DNA of 64,000 nt from Acidobacteria bacterium RIFCSPLOWO2_12_FULL_66_21 (GCA_001767455.1 MELC01000086.1:295149-359148); one strand, 5' to 3'. Shown: positions 1 through 9,299, numbered from the stretch's first letter. Made by a program: numbers and translations. The notes: generated by a model not told the origin, from the sequence alone.

Positions 1-1
1 C

Positions 2-223
2 ATCTGCCACGGGATGGTGGACACGAACGTGCACTTCCAGGACTCGGTGCGCCTGGCGCAGCGGCTGATCGAGCTCCGCAAGGAGAACTGGTCGATTGCG
101 CCGTACCCGGTGGAGAACCACGGCTTCACGGAGGAGACGAGCTGGGCCGACGAGTACAAGCGGATCCTGAAGCTGTTCGAGGACAACCTGCGGACGACGA
201 AGGCCGGAAAGGCGACCAACTGA
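2..223 (+). CDS. S9 family (prolyl oligopeptidase/DPP-IV type) peptidase, C-terminal end only
   Basis: Only the last 73 or so residues are present; the gene begins before the window. The fragment has the layout of the C-terminal alpha/beta-hydrolase domain of S9 peptidases. A CHGMVDTNVHFQDS segment corresponds to the region around the catalytic Asp (HG..D..V...Q), and YPVENHGF supplies the catalytic His (usually E-x-HG). The nucleophile Ser lies outside the window. The stop codon is one base before the pyrE GTG, so the two genes are probably co-transcribed, although no functional link is evident. The family assignment comes from these motifs alone; the exact substrate class cannot be told. 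Confidence 0.75.
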   Translation: MCHGMVDTNVHFQDSVRLAQRLIELRKENWSIAPYPVENHGFTEETSWADEYKRILKLFEDNLRTTKAGKATN

Positions 224-224
224 C

Positions 225-797
225 GTGATGGACTCGGAAGCGGTGCTCGATCTGTTCCGCGACTCCGGCGCACTGCTCGAGGGGCACTTCCGGCTCTCGT
301 CGGGGCTGCACAGCGAGCGGTACCTGCAGAGCGCGCTGGTGCTGCAGTTCCCTGAGCTGGCGGCGCGGCTCGGCGACGCGCTTGGCGCGCGCACCCGGCA
401 CCTGCAGCCGACCGTCGTGCTCTCGCCGGCACTCGGCGGTATCGTCATCGGCCAGGAGGTCGGCCGCGCGCTCGGCATCCGCGCCATTTTCGCGGAACGG
501 CAGGAGGGAGCGCTGACGCTGCGCCGGGGCTTCACGCTCGATCGCGCCGATCGCGTGCTGGTGGTCGAGGATGTGATCACGACCGGCGGCTCCACCCGCG
601 AAACCATCGACGTCGCGAAGGCCGCCGGCGCGCACGTGCTGGGAGCCGCCGCCATCATCGATCGCGGCAACGACGCGACGCGGGTGAACCTCCCGCTGTT
701 CTCCCTGGCGCAGCTCGTCGTCCCCGCGTATCGCCCGGAGGCGTGCCCGCTTTGCGCGAAAGACGTGCCGGTCGTGAAGCCGGGCTCGCGGGCGTAA
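225..797 (+). CDS. pyrE: Orotate phosphoribosyltransferase
   Basis: Transfers the phosphoribosyl group of PRPP to orotate to make OMP in de novo pyrimidine synthesis; cytosolic. The 190-residue length is usual for the family. The PRPP-binding signature VLVVEDVITTGGST is at about residues 111-124, with the paired acidic residues E115/D116. Upstream LSPALGGIVIG and the FAERQEG segment match the flexible-loop region. GTG at 225 and ATG at 228 are adjacent in-frame starts and cannot be separated by a ribosome binding site. The gene follows the S9 peptidase by one base and is followed by an inverted tandem-repeat array before truA. Confidence 0.93.
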   Translation: MMDSEAVLDLFRDSGALLEGHFRLSSGLHSERYLQSALVLQFPELAARLGDALGARTRHLQPTVVLSPALGGIVIGQEVGRALGIRAIFAERQEGALTLRRGFTLDRADRVLVVEDVITTGGSTRETIDVAKAAGAHVLGAAAIIDRGNDATRVNLPLFSLAQLVVPAYRPEACPLCAKDVPVVKPGSRA

Positions 798-802
798 TCT
801 GT

Positions 803-922
803 AGTTGGTGAATTGGTGAATTAGTGAATTAGTGTGTTGGTGAGTTGGTGAATTGTGCCCCAGCTGCTTCGGACCACCCGGTACACAATTCACGAACTCA
901 CGAATTCACCAACTCACGAATT
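803..922. repeat. Inverted array of 8-nt tandem repeats between pyrE and truA
   Basis: The left arm (about 803-855) is a degenerate run of the octamer ttggtgaa. The right arm (about 889-922) carries the complementary sense as cacgaattcacc units. A spacer of about 33 nt lies between. RNA from here would fold into a long imperfect hairpin, ending only six bases before the truA ATG. It belongs to the same architectural class as the arrays near 14.4, 24.0, 31.7, 42.5 and 48.7 kb, but uses a different unit. Confidence 0.8.
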
Positions 923-928
923 GCCCTG

Positions 929-1708
929 ATGCGCACGCTGAAATTCACCATCCAGTACGACGGTACGGCCTACGTGGGGTGGCAGCGGCAGGCGAGCGGC
1001 ACGTCAATCCAGGGCCTGCTCGAGACGGCGCTGGGCCGGATCGAAGGGGCCCCGGTCTCGGTCCAGGGCGCGGGGCGGACGGATGCGGGCGTCCATGCGC
1101 TCGCGCAGGTCGCCAGCGCTCGGGTCGTCACCGCCCTCGATACCGCAACGCTCGCGCGCGCGCTCAACGCGACGCTGCCGCCTGATGTCCGGGTGGTCTC
1201 TGTCGAAGAGGCCGCTCCGGGTTTTCACGCGCGGTTCGGCGCAGCGGGGAAGGCGTACGACTACCGCATCTGCAACGGCCCGATCGTGTCGCCGTTCCTT
1301 TACCGGTACGCGTGGCACATCCCCCAGGCGCTCGACATCGCCGCGATGCGCGAGGCGTCGGAGGCGCTCGTAGGGGCGCACGACTTCGCGGCCTTCCAGG
1401 GCTCCGGCTCCGCCGTCAAGTCAACCGAGCGGGAGATCACGGCGATCGAGTGGCGGGATGAGGCGGGGCTGCTCGTGATGCGGATCGAAGGGAGCGGTTT
1501 CCTTCGGCACATGGTCCGGAACATCGCCGGCACGCTCGTCGAGGTCGGCCTGGGGCGGTCGAGCCGGGCGACGGTCCGCGAGATTCTCGCCTCGCGCGAC
1601 CGGACGCACGCGGGGCCGACGGCCCCGCCTCAGGGCTTGTTCCTCGTCGGCGTCCGCTACGGCCCCTTTGACACACCCCCACTAAGAGCCGGTATTATCG
1701 ACGTTTAG
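929..1708 (+). CDS. truA: tRNA pseudouridine(38-40) synthase TruA
   Basis: Isomerises uridines 38-40 in the tRNA anticodon stem to pseudouridine. The protein is 259 residues. The catalytic aspartate is in GAGRTDAGVHA (D52). C-terminal segments FLRHMVRNIAGTLVEVG and the GLFLVGVRY tail are typical of TruA. The reading frame stays open upstream to 845, but that extension is only translation of the repeat array, so ATG 929 (MRTLKFTIQYDG) is taken as the start. The 3' end overlaps the likely promoter of uppS. Confidence 0.95.
   Translation: MRTLKFTIQYDGTAYVGWQRQASGTSIQGLLETALGRIEGAPVSVQGAGRTDAGVHALAQVASARVVTALDTATLARALNATLPPDVRVVSVEEAAPGFHARFGAAGKAYDYRICNGPIVSPFLYRYAWHIPQALDIAAMREASEALVGAHDFAAFQGSGSAVKSTEREITAIEWRDEAGLLVMRIEGSGFLRHMVRNIAGTLVEVGLGRSSRATVREILASRDRTHAGPTAPPQGLFLVGVRYGPFDTPPLRAGIIDV
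1668..1698 (+). promoter_or_regulatory. Possible sigma70-type promoter for uppS-cdsA-dxr
   Basis: TTGACA (1668-1673) and TATTAT (1693-1698) are separated by 19 bp, inside the last codons of truA. The spacing is longer than ideal, so this is a moderate call. It would drive the uppS-cdsA-dxr-rseP run starting at 1724. Confidence 0.45.
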
Positions 1709-1723
1709 ATTGCTCCAACCGCC

Positions 1724-2509
1724 ATGAGCCTTCAGGAAATCCTCGCCGTCGTCGCGCCGGGCTCGCCCGAAGAGGGACTGGCGCGGCAGGTCGACTTCGA
1801 CAGGCTGCCCCAGCACGTCGCGGTGATCATGGACGGCAACGGCCGGTGGGCGGCGCAGCGCCACCTGCCGCGCGTCGAGGGGCACCGCGCCGGCATCGAA
1901 TCGGTTCGCGACGTGGTCGAGGGATCCGCCCGGCTCGGCATCAAGGTGCTGACGCTTTATGCGTTTTCCGTCGAGAACTGGAAGCGCCCGCCGAGCGAGG
2001 TCTCGACGCTGATGGCGCTGTTGAAGCGGTACCTGCGGCTGGAGCTGAACACGCTGCTCGGGAACAACATCCGGTTCAACGTGATTGGCGGGCGCGACGA
2101 GCTGGCGCCCGACATCCGCGGCGAGCTGAAGATGGCCGAGGAAAAGACCGCGGGCAATGGCGGCATGCTCTTCAATATCGCGCTGAATTACGGCGGCCGC
2201 GCGGAAATCGTGGAGGCGGCGCGGCGCGCGATGGCGGCCGGCGTCACTCCCGACGCGCTCGACGAGCAGCGATTCAGCGAGTTCCTCTACACGTCGGGCC
2301 AGCCGGATCCGGATCTGCTCATCCGCACCAGCGGCGAGATGCGCGTCAGCAATTTTCTCCTCTGGCAGATCGCGTATGCCGAGATCTGGGTGACCGACAC
2401 GCTCTGGCCGGACTTCCGGAAGCGCCACCTCCTCGACGCGATCCTCGCGTACCAGAAGCGCGACCGCCGCTATGGCGGCATCAACCAGCCGGCGGCGGCC
2501 GGGCGGTGA
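1724..2509 (+). CDS. uppS: Isoprenyl (undecaprenyl) diphosphate synthase
   Basis: A cis-prenyltransferase that extends farnesyl diphosphate with isopentenyl diphosphate units to make the C55 carrier lipid for peptidoglycan and other envelope polymers. The protein is 261 residues. The VIMDGNGRWA motif near residues 34-43 contains the catalytic Asp (D37). SVENWKRPPSEV and RTSGEMRVSNFLLW are further family signatures. An N-terminal extension of about 28 residues precedes the core. Its stop overlaps the GTG start of cdsA, showing translational coupling in a lipid and isoprenoid operon. Confidence 0.95.
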   Translation: MSLQEILAVVAPGSPEEGLARQVDFDRLPQHVAVIMDGNGRWAAQRHLPRVEGHRAGIESVRDVVEGSARLGIKVLTLYAFSVENWKRPPSEVSTLMALLKRYLRLELNTLLGNNIRFNVIGGRDELAPDIRGELKMAEEKTAGNGGMLFNIALNYGGRAEIVEAARRAMAAGVTPDALDEQRFSEFLYTSGQPDPDLLIRTSGEMRVSNFLLWQIAYAEIWVTDTLWPDFRKRHLLDAILAYQKRDRRYGGINQPAAAGR

Positions 2510-3297
2510 CTCGAGTACTGAGCGCCCTTGTCCTGCTCACTGTCGTCATCGGCGCGGTGTGGTTCCTGCCGCCGGTCGCGACGTTGGTCCTCGCGCTCGT
2601 GGCCGCGGCGCTGGCCTTCCTCGAGTACGCCTCGATTGCGGCGGCGCTCGGCGCGCGCGTGCCGCGCGCCGTCTCCCTCGCCGGCGTGCTCGCCGCATGC
2701 GTCGCGCTCGGCGGCGGATACGCCGCCGCCGACGTCGTCCTGCTGACGGCGGTCATCATTCTCGGGGCGCTGGCGGTCGCCTCCGGACAGCCCGGCCCCG
2801 CGATCCTCCGCGATGTTTCGGCGGGGCTGCTGCCGGTCGTCTACATCGGTCTCGCGCTCGGGGCGCTTGCCGCCGTGCGCGCGGCCCCCGGCGGCCGCGA
2901 GGCCGTGCTGCTGCTCATGGCGGCCATTGTCGTCAGCGACTCCGCGCAGTACTACACGGGGCGCGCGCTCGGCCGCCGGAGGCTGGCGCCGTCGATCAGC
3001 CCCAAGAAGACGGTGGAGGGAGCGGTTGGCGGCCTGGTGTTCGGCACCATCGCGTTTGCCGCGGCCGGCCGGTCTGTGTTCCCCGCCACGCCCCTCGTGC
3101 TGTTGACGCTCGTCGGCGCGTCGATTGCGGCGCTCGGCATCGTCGGCGACCTGTTCGAGTCGCTCCTCAAGCGGAGTGCCGGCGTGAAGGATTCGAGCGG
3201 CCTGATTCCGGGCCACGGTGGGGTCCTCGACCGGATCGACAGCTGGCTGTTCGCCGCGCCCGTGTATTACGTGTTCGTCCGGTACCTCCAGTACTGA
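2506..3297 (+). CDS. cdsA: Phosphatidate cytidylyltransferase
   Basis: Integral membrane enzyme converting phosphatidic acid and CTP to CDP-diacylglycerol, the precursor of bacterial phospholipids. The 263-residue protein is almost entirely hydrophobic helices. It ends with the family signature: SLLKRSAGVKD followed by GLIPGHGGVLDRID. SPKKTVEGAVGG lies upstream of it. The start GTG at 2506 overlaps the uppS stop, and its own stop TGA shares a base with the dxr ATG, so uppS, cdsA and dxr are translationally coupled. Confidence 0.93.
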   Translation: MTRVLSALVLLTVVIGAVWFLPPVATLVLALVAAALAFLEYASIAAALGARVPRAVSLAGVLAACVALGGGYAAADVVLLTAVIILGALAVASGQPGPAILRDVSAGLLPVVYIGLALGALAAVRAAPGGREAVLLLMAAIVVSDSAQYYTGRALGRRRLAPSISPKKTVEGAVGGLVFGTIAFAAAGRSVFPATPLVLLTLVGASIAALGIVGDLFESLLKRSAGVKDSSGLIPGHGGVLDRIDSWLFAAPVYYVFVRYLQY

Positions 3298-4490
3298 TGG
3301 GACCCAAGAAAATCGCCATCCTCGGCTCCACCGGGTCGATTGGCCAGAGCGCGCTTGCCGTCGTGGATGTCCATCCCGAACGGCTGCAGGTCGTGGCGCT
3401 GGCGGCCGGCGGCAATGCGGCGCGGTTTGCCGCGCAGGTGGCGAAGTACCGCCCGGACACGATCGCGATGGGCACGGCCGAAGCGCTTGCGGAGGTCGGC
3501 GCGCTTCTTCGCCGGGCCGATGCGCGGGTGCCCGGCAGGTCACTCGCGGGCGGCGACGGCCTCATCGCCGTGGCCACGCACCCGGACGTCGACGTCGTGC
3601 TGTTCGCCTCGTCCGGCACAGCCGGGCTCGACGCCGTGCTGGCGGCGATCGAGGCGGGAAAGACCATCGCGCTCGCGAACAAGGAAATCCTCGTGATGGC
3701 CGGCGCGCTCGTCATGGACGCCGCGCGTCGCAAGGGCGTCGCGGTCCTGCCGGTCGACAGCGAGCACAATGCCATCCATCAGTGCCTGGACGGCCGGAAA
3801 GGCGACGAGGTCGCGCGGCTGATTCTCACCGCGTCCGGCGGGCCCTTCCGCGGGACCAGACCCGAGGATCTGCTGAGCGTGACGCCGGAGGATGCGCTGC
3901 GGCACCCGACGTGGAACATGGGGCGCAAGATCACGATCGATTCCGCGACGCTCATGAACAAGGGGCTCGAGGTGATCGAAGCGCGCTGGCTGTTCGGGAT
4001 TGGCGCGCGGCGCATCGACGTGCTCGTCCACCCGCAGTCGATCGTGCACTCGATGGTCGAGTTCGTGGACGGGTCGATCCTCGCGCAGCTCGGCGTGACG
4101 GACATGCGGCTGCCAATCCAGTACGCGTTCTCGTATCCGGAGCGCTGGGCCGCGCCGGTGCCGCCGCTCGATCTCACGCGTGCCGGAGGCCTGGAGTTCG
4201 AGAAGCCGGACACCGCACGGTTCCCCTGCCTCGGGCTCGCCTTCCGCGCGCTCGAGGGTGACGCGGGGCTTCCGATCGTGCTCAACGCCGCGAACGAGGT
4301 GGGGGTCGCCGCGTTTCTCTCGGGCCGACTCTCGTTTCCCGGCATCGCGGACCTCATCCGTACCGCGATGGACGAGCACGAACGGAGGCCCGTCGCCCCG
4401 GTGCACACGCTGGCCGACGTGCGGGCGGTCGATCGATGGGCGCACCAGTTCGCGGCCCGTTCGACAGGTGGGTTACAATCAAAGGTTTAG
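3297..4490 (+). CDS. dxr: 1-deoxy-D-xylulose-5-phosphate reductoisomerase
   Basis: Rearranges and reduces DXP to MEP with NADPH, the first committed step of the non-mevalonate isoprenoid pathway. The protein is 397 residues, standard for the family. It has the NADPH-binding loop GSTGSIG (residues 10-16), ALANKEILVMAG, the metal-binding DSEHNAI, and GRKITIDSATLMNKGLE. The ATG overlaps the cdsA stop. With uppS upstream and ispG at about 8-9 kb, this window covers the first committed step, a late step and polyprenyl elongation of one pathway. Confidence 0.95.
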   Translation: MGPKKIAILGSTGSIGQSALAVVDVHPERLQVVALAAGGNAARFAAQVAKYRPDTIAMGTAEALAEVGALLRRADARVPGRSLAGGDGLIAVATHPDVDVVLFASSGTAGLDAVLAAIEAGKTIALANKEILVMAGALVMDAARRKGVAVLPVDSEHNAIHQCLDGRKGDEVARLILTASGGPFRGTRPEDLLSVTPEDALRHPTWNMGRKITIDSATLMNKGLEVIEARWLFGIGARRIDVLVHPQSIVHSMVEFVDGSILAQLGVTDMRLPIQYAFSYPERWAAPVPPLDLTRAGGLEFEKPDTARFPCLGLAFRALEGDAGLPIVLNAANEVGVAAFLSGRLSFPGIADLIRTAMDEHERRPVAPVHTLADVRAVDRWAHQFAARSTGGLQSKV

Positions 4491-4502
4491 GGGTTCTGCC
4501 AC

Positions 4503-5819
4503 GTGACAAGTACTTTGGCCTTCGTGTTCGTGCTCGGCGTGCTGATTTTCGTGCACGAGCTCGGGCACTTCCTGATGGCGCGCCGGATCGGCGTCCGCGT
4601 CCTCACCTTCTCGCTCGGCTTCGGGCCGAAGCTCCTCCGCTTCACGCGCGGGGACACGGAGTACTGCGTGAGCGCGATCCCGCTCGGCGGCTACGTGAAG
4701 ATGGCCGGCGAGAACCCCGAGGAAGCACGCTCGGGCGCCTCGGACGAATTCCTGTCGAAGTCCAAGTGGCAGCGCTTCCAGGTGCTCGTCATGGGCCCCG
4801 TGATGAACCTGGCGCTCGCCTTCGTCGTGATGGCGCTCGTCCTGTACCAGGGCGCGGAAGTGCCCGCCTTCGGCCAGGAGCCTGTGGTCGTCGGGGCTTT
4901 CTCCAGGGACTCGGTCGCGAAGGCCGCGGGCGTCCGCGCAGGCGACCGCATTGTCTCGATCGACGGCAAGCCGGTCGACACCTGGGAGAAGTTCCAGATG
5001 ACGATCATCCAGCGGGCGAAGCGCGAGGTGACGCTCGGCATCGATCGCGGCGGCACCGCCGCCGAGGTGCGGGTCGTCCCCACGGCCGACAAGTACGAGA
5101 TCGGGGACATCGGCATCGCGCCGGTCATGCATCCCCAGATTACCGCCGTCGAGAAGGGTGAGGCCGCGTCTCAGGCGGGGCTGCGGCCGGGGGACGTCGT
5201 GCTGGCCGCGGCCGGCGAGCGCGGGATCTCGCACGAGCGGCTCGTCGAGGTCATCAAGTCGCACCGCGACCTGCCGGTGCCGATGGAGATCAAGCGCGGC
5301 GGAGGGGTCCAGCAGATCACGGTGGTGCCGCGCGCGCGCGGCGACCTCGTCAAGATCGGCGTGACGCTCAGCTCGTGGGAACTGCGCAGCGTGCAGCCCG
5401 GCGCGATCGAGGCGGTGAAGATGAGCGCGGAGCGCAACTGGGAATGGGCGACCATGATCGTCCAGACGCTCGGCGGCCTGATCACGCGCAACACCTCGGT
5501 CAAGCAGTTGATGGGGCCGGTCGCCATCGCGCAGGTCTCGGGCTCGGCGGCCGAGGCGGGCTGGGTGGAGCTCTTCGGCCTGCTGGCGATGATCAGCCTG
5601 AACCTCGGGCTGATCAACCTGATGCCGGTGCCCGTGCTCGACGGCGGTCACATCGCGATTCTCGCGCTCGAGGGGCTGTCGCGGCGCGATTTCAGCCTGA
5701 AGGTGAAGGAGAAGATGCTGATGGTCGGCTTCGTGCTCCTGCTCATGCTGATGGTGACGGTCATCTACAACGACCTGACCCGCGTCCAGTGGGTCGAGCG
5801 GCTCATGCCGTGGCGGTGA
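4503..5819 (+). CDS. rseP: Site-2 (RseP-type) intramembrane zinc metalloprotease
   Basis: Membrane-embedded protease that cleaves transmembrane anti-sigma factors after a first cut, releasing envelope-stress sigma factors. The HELGH zinc motif sits in the first hydrophobic segment (residues 18-22). Two PDZ-like domains fill about residues 110-290. The third zinc ligand is in NLMPVPVLDGGH near residue 380. The protein is 438 residues and starts at GTG 4503. A TACAAT hexamer at 4477-4482 could be a -10 element for it. Its place after dxr, cdsA and uppS is a widespread bacterial arrangement. Confidence 0.93.
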   Translation: MTSTLAFVFVLGVLIFVHELGHFLMARRIGVRVLTFSLGFGPKLLRFTRGDTEYCVSAIPLGGYVKMAGENPEEARSGASDEFLSKSKWQRFQVLVMGPVMNLALAFVVMALVLYQGAEVPAFGQEPVVVGAFSRDSVAKAAGVRAGDRIVSIDGKPVDTWEKFQMTIIQRAKREVTLGIDRGGTAAEVRVVPTADKYEIGDIGIAPVMHPQITAVEKGEAASQAGLRPGDVVLAAAGERGISHERLVEVIKSHRDLPVPMEIKRGGGVQQITVVPRARGDLVKIGVTLSSWELRSVQPGAIEAVKMSAERNWEWATMIVQTLGGLITRNTSVKQLMGPVAIAQVSGSAAEAGWVELFGLLAMISLNLGLINLMPVPVLDGGHIAILALEGLSRRDFSLKVKEKMLMVGFVLLLMLMVTVIYNDLTRVQWVERLMPWR

Positions 5820-5823
5820 GGCC

Positions 5824-6576
5824 GTGAAGCACCTCCTCGCGCTTGTCGCCGTCCTGTGTCTCGGTGTCGGCACGCGAGCCACGAGCCACGAGTCGCGAGC
5901 CACGGAGCCGGAGTTCCCCGGAACTTTTTCGATTCTCGGCTACGACCCGCAGACCGGCGAGGTGGGCGGCGCCGTCGCCTCGCGCGTGTTCTCGGTCGGC
6001 AACGGCGTGCTCTGGGGCGAAGCGGAGGTTGGCGTCGCGGCGACGCAGGCCATCGTCGACGTGAGCTACGGCCCGAAGGCCCTCGCGCTCCTGCGCGCCG
6101 GGCTCGCGCCCGACACGATCGTCAAGGCGATTCTCGACAGCGATCCCGACCCAGGCCTGCGCGGGCAGAGGTGGCCGAAGGAAGGACGCCAGTTCGCGGT
6201 GATGGACGCGAAGGGCAATTACGCGGCGTACACGGGGCCCAGGGCCGACGCGTGGGCCGGCAACAAGGGCGGGCAGCATTGCACGGCGCAGGGGAACATC
6301 CTCGCGGGCGAATCGGTGGTCTTGGCGATGGTGGATGCCTTCGAGAAGACGCCGGGTCACCTCTCGCTGCGGTTGATGGCGGCACTCGATGCCGGCAACG
6401 CCGAGGGAGGCGACAAGCGGGGCAGGCAGTCGGCCGCGATGCTCATCGTGAAGAAGGACGGCGGCGTCTGGCTGCACAACGACGTCGTCCTGCGCCTGCA
6501 GGTGGACGACAACCCCGAGCCCATCAAGGAGCTGCGGCGCCTCGTGGAGATGAATGCGCGCCGCTTCCGGCGATAA
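5824..6576 (+). CDS. DUF1028 family secreted protein
   Basis: A 250-residue protein with an N-terminal hydrophobic signal-like stretch followed by a DUF1028 domain. The domain is recognised from TFSILGYDPQTGEVGGAVAS and the QAIVDVSYGPKAL region. DUF1028 is an Ntn-hydrolase-like fold of uncertain activity, so no reaction is assigned. Between the signal sequence and the domain, codons for TRATSHESRATE come from a tandem 7-nt gagccac-type repeat (5871-5907), which seems to have entered the coding region at a tolerant site. The start is four bases after the rseP stop. Confidence 0.8.
   Translation: MKHLLALVAVLCLGVGTRATSHESRATEPEFPGTFSILGYDPQTGEVGGAVASRVFSVGNGVLWGEAEVGVAATQAIVDVSYGPKALALLRAGLAPDTIVKAILDSDPDPGLRGQRWPKEGRQFAVMDAKGNYAAYTGPRADAWAGNKGGQHCTAQGNILAGESVVLAMVDAFEKTPGHLSLRLMAALDAGNAEGGDKRGRQSAAMLIVKKDGGVWLHNDVVLRLQVDDNPEPIKELRRLVEMNARRFRR
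5871..5907. repeat. Short tandem repeat inside the DUF1028 gene
   Basis: Degenerate copies of gagccac/gagtcgc run through the codons just after the signal sequence and keep the frame open. It is one of several short-period repeats in this window that lie within coding ends. Confidence 0.6.
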
Positions 6577-6595
6577 TCCCGCTGCCGCGGTGACG

Positions 6596-7942
6596 ATGCC
6601 GCCGCCCCTCCACAGCCTGCGCCGCGAATTCGCGCCGATGTTCCGGCTGGCGCTTCCGGTGGTCCTCGCGGAACTCGGCTGGATGACCATGGGCCTGGTC
6701 GACACGCTCATGGTGGGCCGGATCAGTCCGGAGGCGATCGGCGCTGTCGGCATCGGCTCGGCGCTGTTCATGGGAGTCTGCATCTTCGCGATGGGGCTCC
6801 TGCTCGGCCTCGACACGCTCGTCTCGCACGCGTTCGGCGCGGGCAGCGTCGACGAGTGCCATCGATGGCTGGCGCATGGCGTGGCGGTCGGCCTGGTCCT
6901 CGCGATTCCCATGACGCTCATCCTGCTCGCGCTTCGCTCGGCGCTCGGCGCCTGGGGCCTGCACCCCGACGTGCTGCGGCTCGCGGTTCCATATCTTGGC
7001 ATCGTCACCTGGAGCCTGCTGCCGCTCCTGCTCTACGCCTCATTCCGCCGGTACCTCCAGGGCATGGGAGTCGTCAGGCCGGTGATGATCGCGCTCTTCA
7101 CGGCGAACGCGCTCAATGTGATCGTGAACTGGATCCTGATCTTCGGGAAACTGGGCGCGCCGGCGATGGGCGTGCGCGGCGCGGCGTGGGCCACCGTCAT
7201 CTCGCGCATCGGGATGGCCGTGTTCCTCTGGGGCGCGATCGTGCAGCGGGAGCGCGGGCGGCGGCCTGGACTCTTCGAGACGCGGGTCCGGATCGAGTGG
7301 CGGCGCTTGAAGCGGCTCGCGCGGCTCGGACTCCCGGCCGCCACCCAGGTGACGCTCGAAGTCGGCGTGTTCGCCGCGGCGACGGCGCTTGCGGGACGGC
7401 TGCCGCCTGATTCGCTCGCCGCGCACCAGATCGCGGTGAACCTCGCGGCCTTCACGTTCATGGTGCCGCTCGGCGTGGCCTCCGCCGGGGCCGTGCGTGT
7501 GGGACATGCCGTCGGACGGCGCGATCCGGAGGGGGCCGCGCGCGCCGGATGGACCGCGCTGCTGTTCGGCACGGCGTTCATGTCGTGCGCAGCTGCCGCG
7601 TTTCTCGTGATCCCGCGCGTGCTCATCGGCGCGTTCACCACCGATCCGGCCGTTCTGCGAATTGGCGCGTCGCTTCTGTTCGTCGGCGCGATCTTTCAGC
7701 TCTTCGACGGGCTACAAGGGGTCGCCACCGGCGTGCTGCGTGGCCTCGGCGATACGCGGTCGCCCATGTTGTGGAACCTCGCGGGTCATTGGTTCATCGG
7801 CCTGCCGCTCGGGTACTTCCTCTGCTTTCGCGCGGGCATCGGAGTGATTGGGCTGTGGTGGGGACTGTCGATGGGCCTCATTATCTGTGGCATCGCTCTC
7901 CTGGCGGTGTGGTCGAGGCGGATAGGAAGGCTGATCGGCTGA
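6596..7942 (+). CDS. MATE family multidrug/toxin efflux transporter
   Basis: A polytopic membrane protein of 448 residues with two repeats of about six helices. It would exchange Na+ or H+ for organic cations or drugs. Family features include LPVVLAELGWMTMGLVDTLMVG in the first helix and the matching second-half segment with [17 protein letters not shown]. The frame also has an ATG at 6554 inside the DUF1028 gene; 6596 (MPPPLHSLRREF) fits the family N-terminus better. Substrate cannot be inferred. The gene ends convergent with ispG, and a short repeat lies between them. Confidence 0.9.
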   Translation: MPPPLHSLRREFAPMFRLALPVVLAELGWMTMGLVDTLMVGRISPEAIGAVGIGSALFMGVCIFAMGLLLGLDTLVSHAFGAGSVDECHRWLAHGVAVGLVLAIPMTLILLALRSALGAWGLHPDVLRLAVPYLGIVTWSLLPLLLYASFRRYLQGMGVVRPVMIALFTANALNVIVNWILIFGKLGAPAMGVRGAAWATVISRIGMAVFLWGAIVQRERGRRPGLFETRVRIEWRRLKRLARLGLPAATQVTLEVGVFAAATALAGRLPPDSLAAHQIAVNLAAFTFMVPLGVASAGAVRVGHAVGRRDPEGAARAGWTALLFGTAFMSCAAAAFLVIPRVLIGAFTTDPAVLRIGASLLFVGAIFQLFDGLQGVATGVLRGLGDTRSPMLWNLAGHWFIGLPLGYFLCFRAGIGVIGLWWGLSMGLIICGIALLAVWSRRIGRLIG

Positions 7943-7993
7943 GTCTCTACGTTCGACATTCGTCTTTGACCGGCCTTCTACGTTCCGCCTTTC
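7943..7993. repeat. ctacgtt-type short repeat at the MATE/ispG convergent junction
   Basis: Copies of a ctacgttc-like unit occur on both sides of a short spacer. The ispG stop codon and the last codons of ispG (KKGGT) are encoded by the repeat. It shares its unit with the arrays near 10.5, 14.4 and 49.3 kb. Confidence 0.55.
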
Positions 7994-9213
7994 TTCGGGT
8001 ATTTCCTCTCGATGTAGTCGTCCACGAGCGTGCGGAACGCGACGGCGAGCTCCTCGTACGAGCCGCGCAGCGTGGTGTGGTGCTTCCCGTCGACGTAGAC
8101 GGGACAGTTCGGCGCCTCGCCCGTTCCGGGAAGGCTGATCCCGATGTCGGCGGCCTTCGACTCGCCGGGGCCGTTGACGACGCACCCCATGACGGCGAGG
8201 GTCATGGATTCGACGCCGTCGTAGCGCGTCTTCCATTCCGGCATCCGCTCGCGGATGTATTCCTGCGTGCGCTCGGCCAGCTCCTGGAAGGTGCTGCTCG
8301 TCGTGCGGCCGCAGCCCGGGCACGCCGTCACGCTCGGCGCGAACGTGCGCAGCCCGAGCGCCTGCAGCAGCTCGCACGCGGCGTACACCTCTTCGCGTCG
8401 ATCGCCGCCGGGGCGCGGCGTCAGCGACACGCGGACGGTGTCGCCGATCCCTTCGTTCAGCAGCACGCCCATCGCCGACGCGGACCAGATGAGCCCCTTC
8501 GTCCCCATGCCGGCTTCGGTCAGGCCGAGGTGCAGCGGCTGGTCGGTCCGGCGCGAGAGCTCGCGGTAGACGGCAATGAGATCGCGCGGCCGCGACGTCT
8601 TGCACGAAATGATGATCTGATCCTTGCGGAGGCCGGATTCGAGCGCGAGCTCCGTGGACTGCAGCGCCGACAGGATCATGCACTCGTTGATGATCTCTTC
8701 GGAGCTGAGCCCGAGGTCGCGGTCCGTGTTCTCCTGCATCTTGACGACGACGAGCTCCTGGTTGAGCGAGCCGCCGTTCACGCCGATGCGGACCGGCTTG
8801 TGGCGGTCGCGCGCGACCTGGCAGATCGTCGCGAACTGCTCGTCGCGGCGCCGGCCGGTACCGACGTTGCCCGGGTTGATGCGGTACTTGTCGAGCGCCT
8901 CGGCGCACGCCGGATAGCGTGTCAGCAGCAGGTGTCCGTTGTAATGGAAGTCGCCGATGAGCGGTGCGGTCACGCCCGCGTCGAGCATCCGCCGCTTGAT
9001 TTCGGGGACGGCCTGCGCGGCCTCGGGGACGTTGACGGTGACGCGCACCATTTCGGACCCGGCCTCGGCGAGTTCGATGCACTGCGTCGCGGTTCCCGCT
9101 GCATCAGCCGTATCGGTCATCGTCATGGACTGCACGACGACCGGCGCGCCGCCGCCGACCTGGACGGGACCGACCTTGATCCCGACGGTTCTGTGTAGCT
9201 TCAGGATTGCCAT
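7978..9213 (-). CDS. ispG: (E)-4-hydroxy-3-methylbut-2-enyl diphosphate synthase
   Basis: [4Fe-4S] enzyme that reductively opens MEcPP to HMBPP, the penultimate step of the MEP pathway. The protein is 411 residues from ATG 9213. It shows [18 protein letters not shown] near the N-terminus, the RINPGNVG barrel motif, and the cluster-binding cysteines in TACPGCGRT and [14 protein letters not shown] at 9225 would add four residues. A TATGAT hexamer at 9229-9234 places transcription just before 9213, favouring the ATG. The gene stands alone, convergent with the MATE gene. Confidence 0.94.
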   Translation of the reverse strand: MAILKLHRTVGIKVGPVQVGGGAPVVVQSMTMTDTADAAGTATQCIELAEAGSEMVRVTVNVPEAAQAVPEIKRRMLDAGVTAPLIGDFHYNGHLLLTRYPACAEALDKYRINPGNVGTGRRRDEQFATICQVARDRHKPVRIGVNGGSLNQELVVVKMQENTDRDLGLSSEEIINECMILSALQSTELALESGLRKDQIIISCKTSRPRDLIAVYRELSRRTDQPLHLGLTEAGMGTKGLIWSASAMGVLLNEGIGDTVRVSLTPRPGGDRREEVYAACELLQALGLRTFAPSVTACPGCGRTTSSTFQELAERTQEYIRERMPEWKTRYDGVESMTLAVMGCVVNGPGESKAADIGISLPGTGEAPNCPVYVDGKHHTTLRGSYEELAVAFRTLVDDYIERKYPKKGGT

Positions 9214-9299
9214 GAAACGAGACACCCGATCATACCATCCAGCCGGCAGGTCTCCCCGGGCGACCGCCCGTAACTGCCGAGCGTCTAACCAGTTGCGCG

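Noticed and set aside
845-928. Upstream extension of truA
   Set aside because: It translates only the octamer repeat array; the conserved N-terminus begins at 929.
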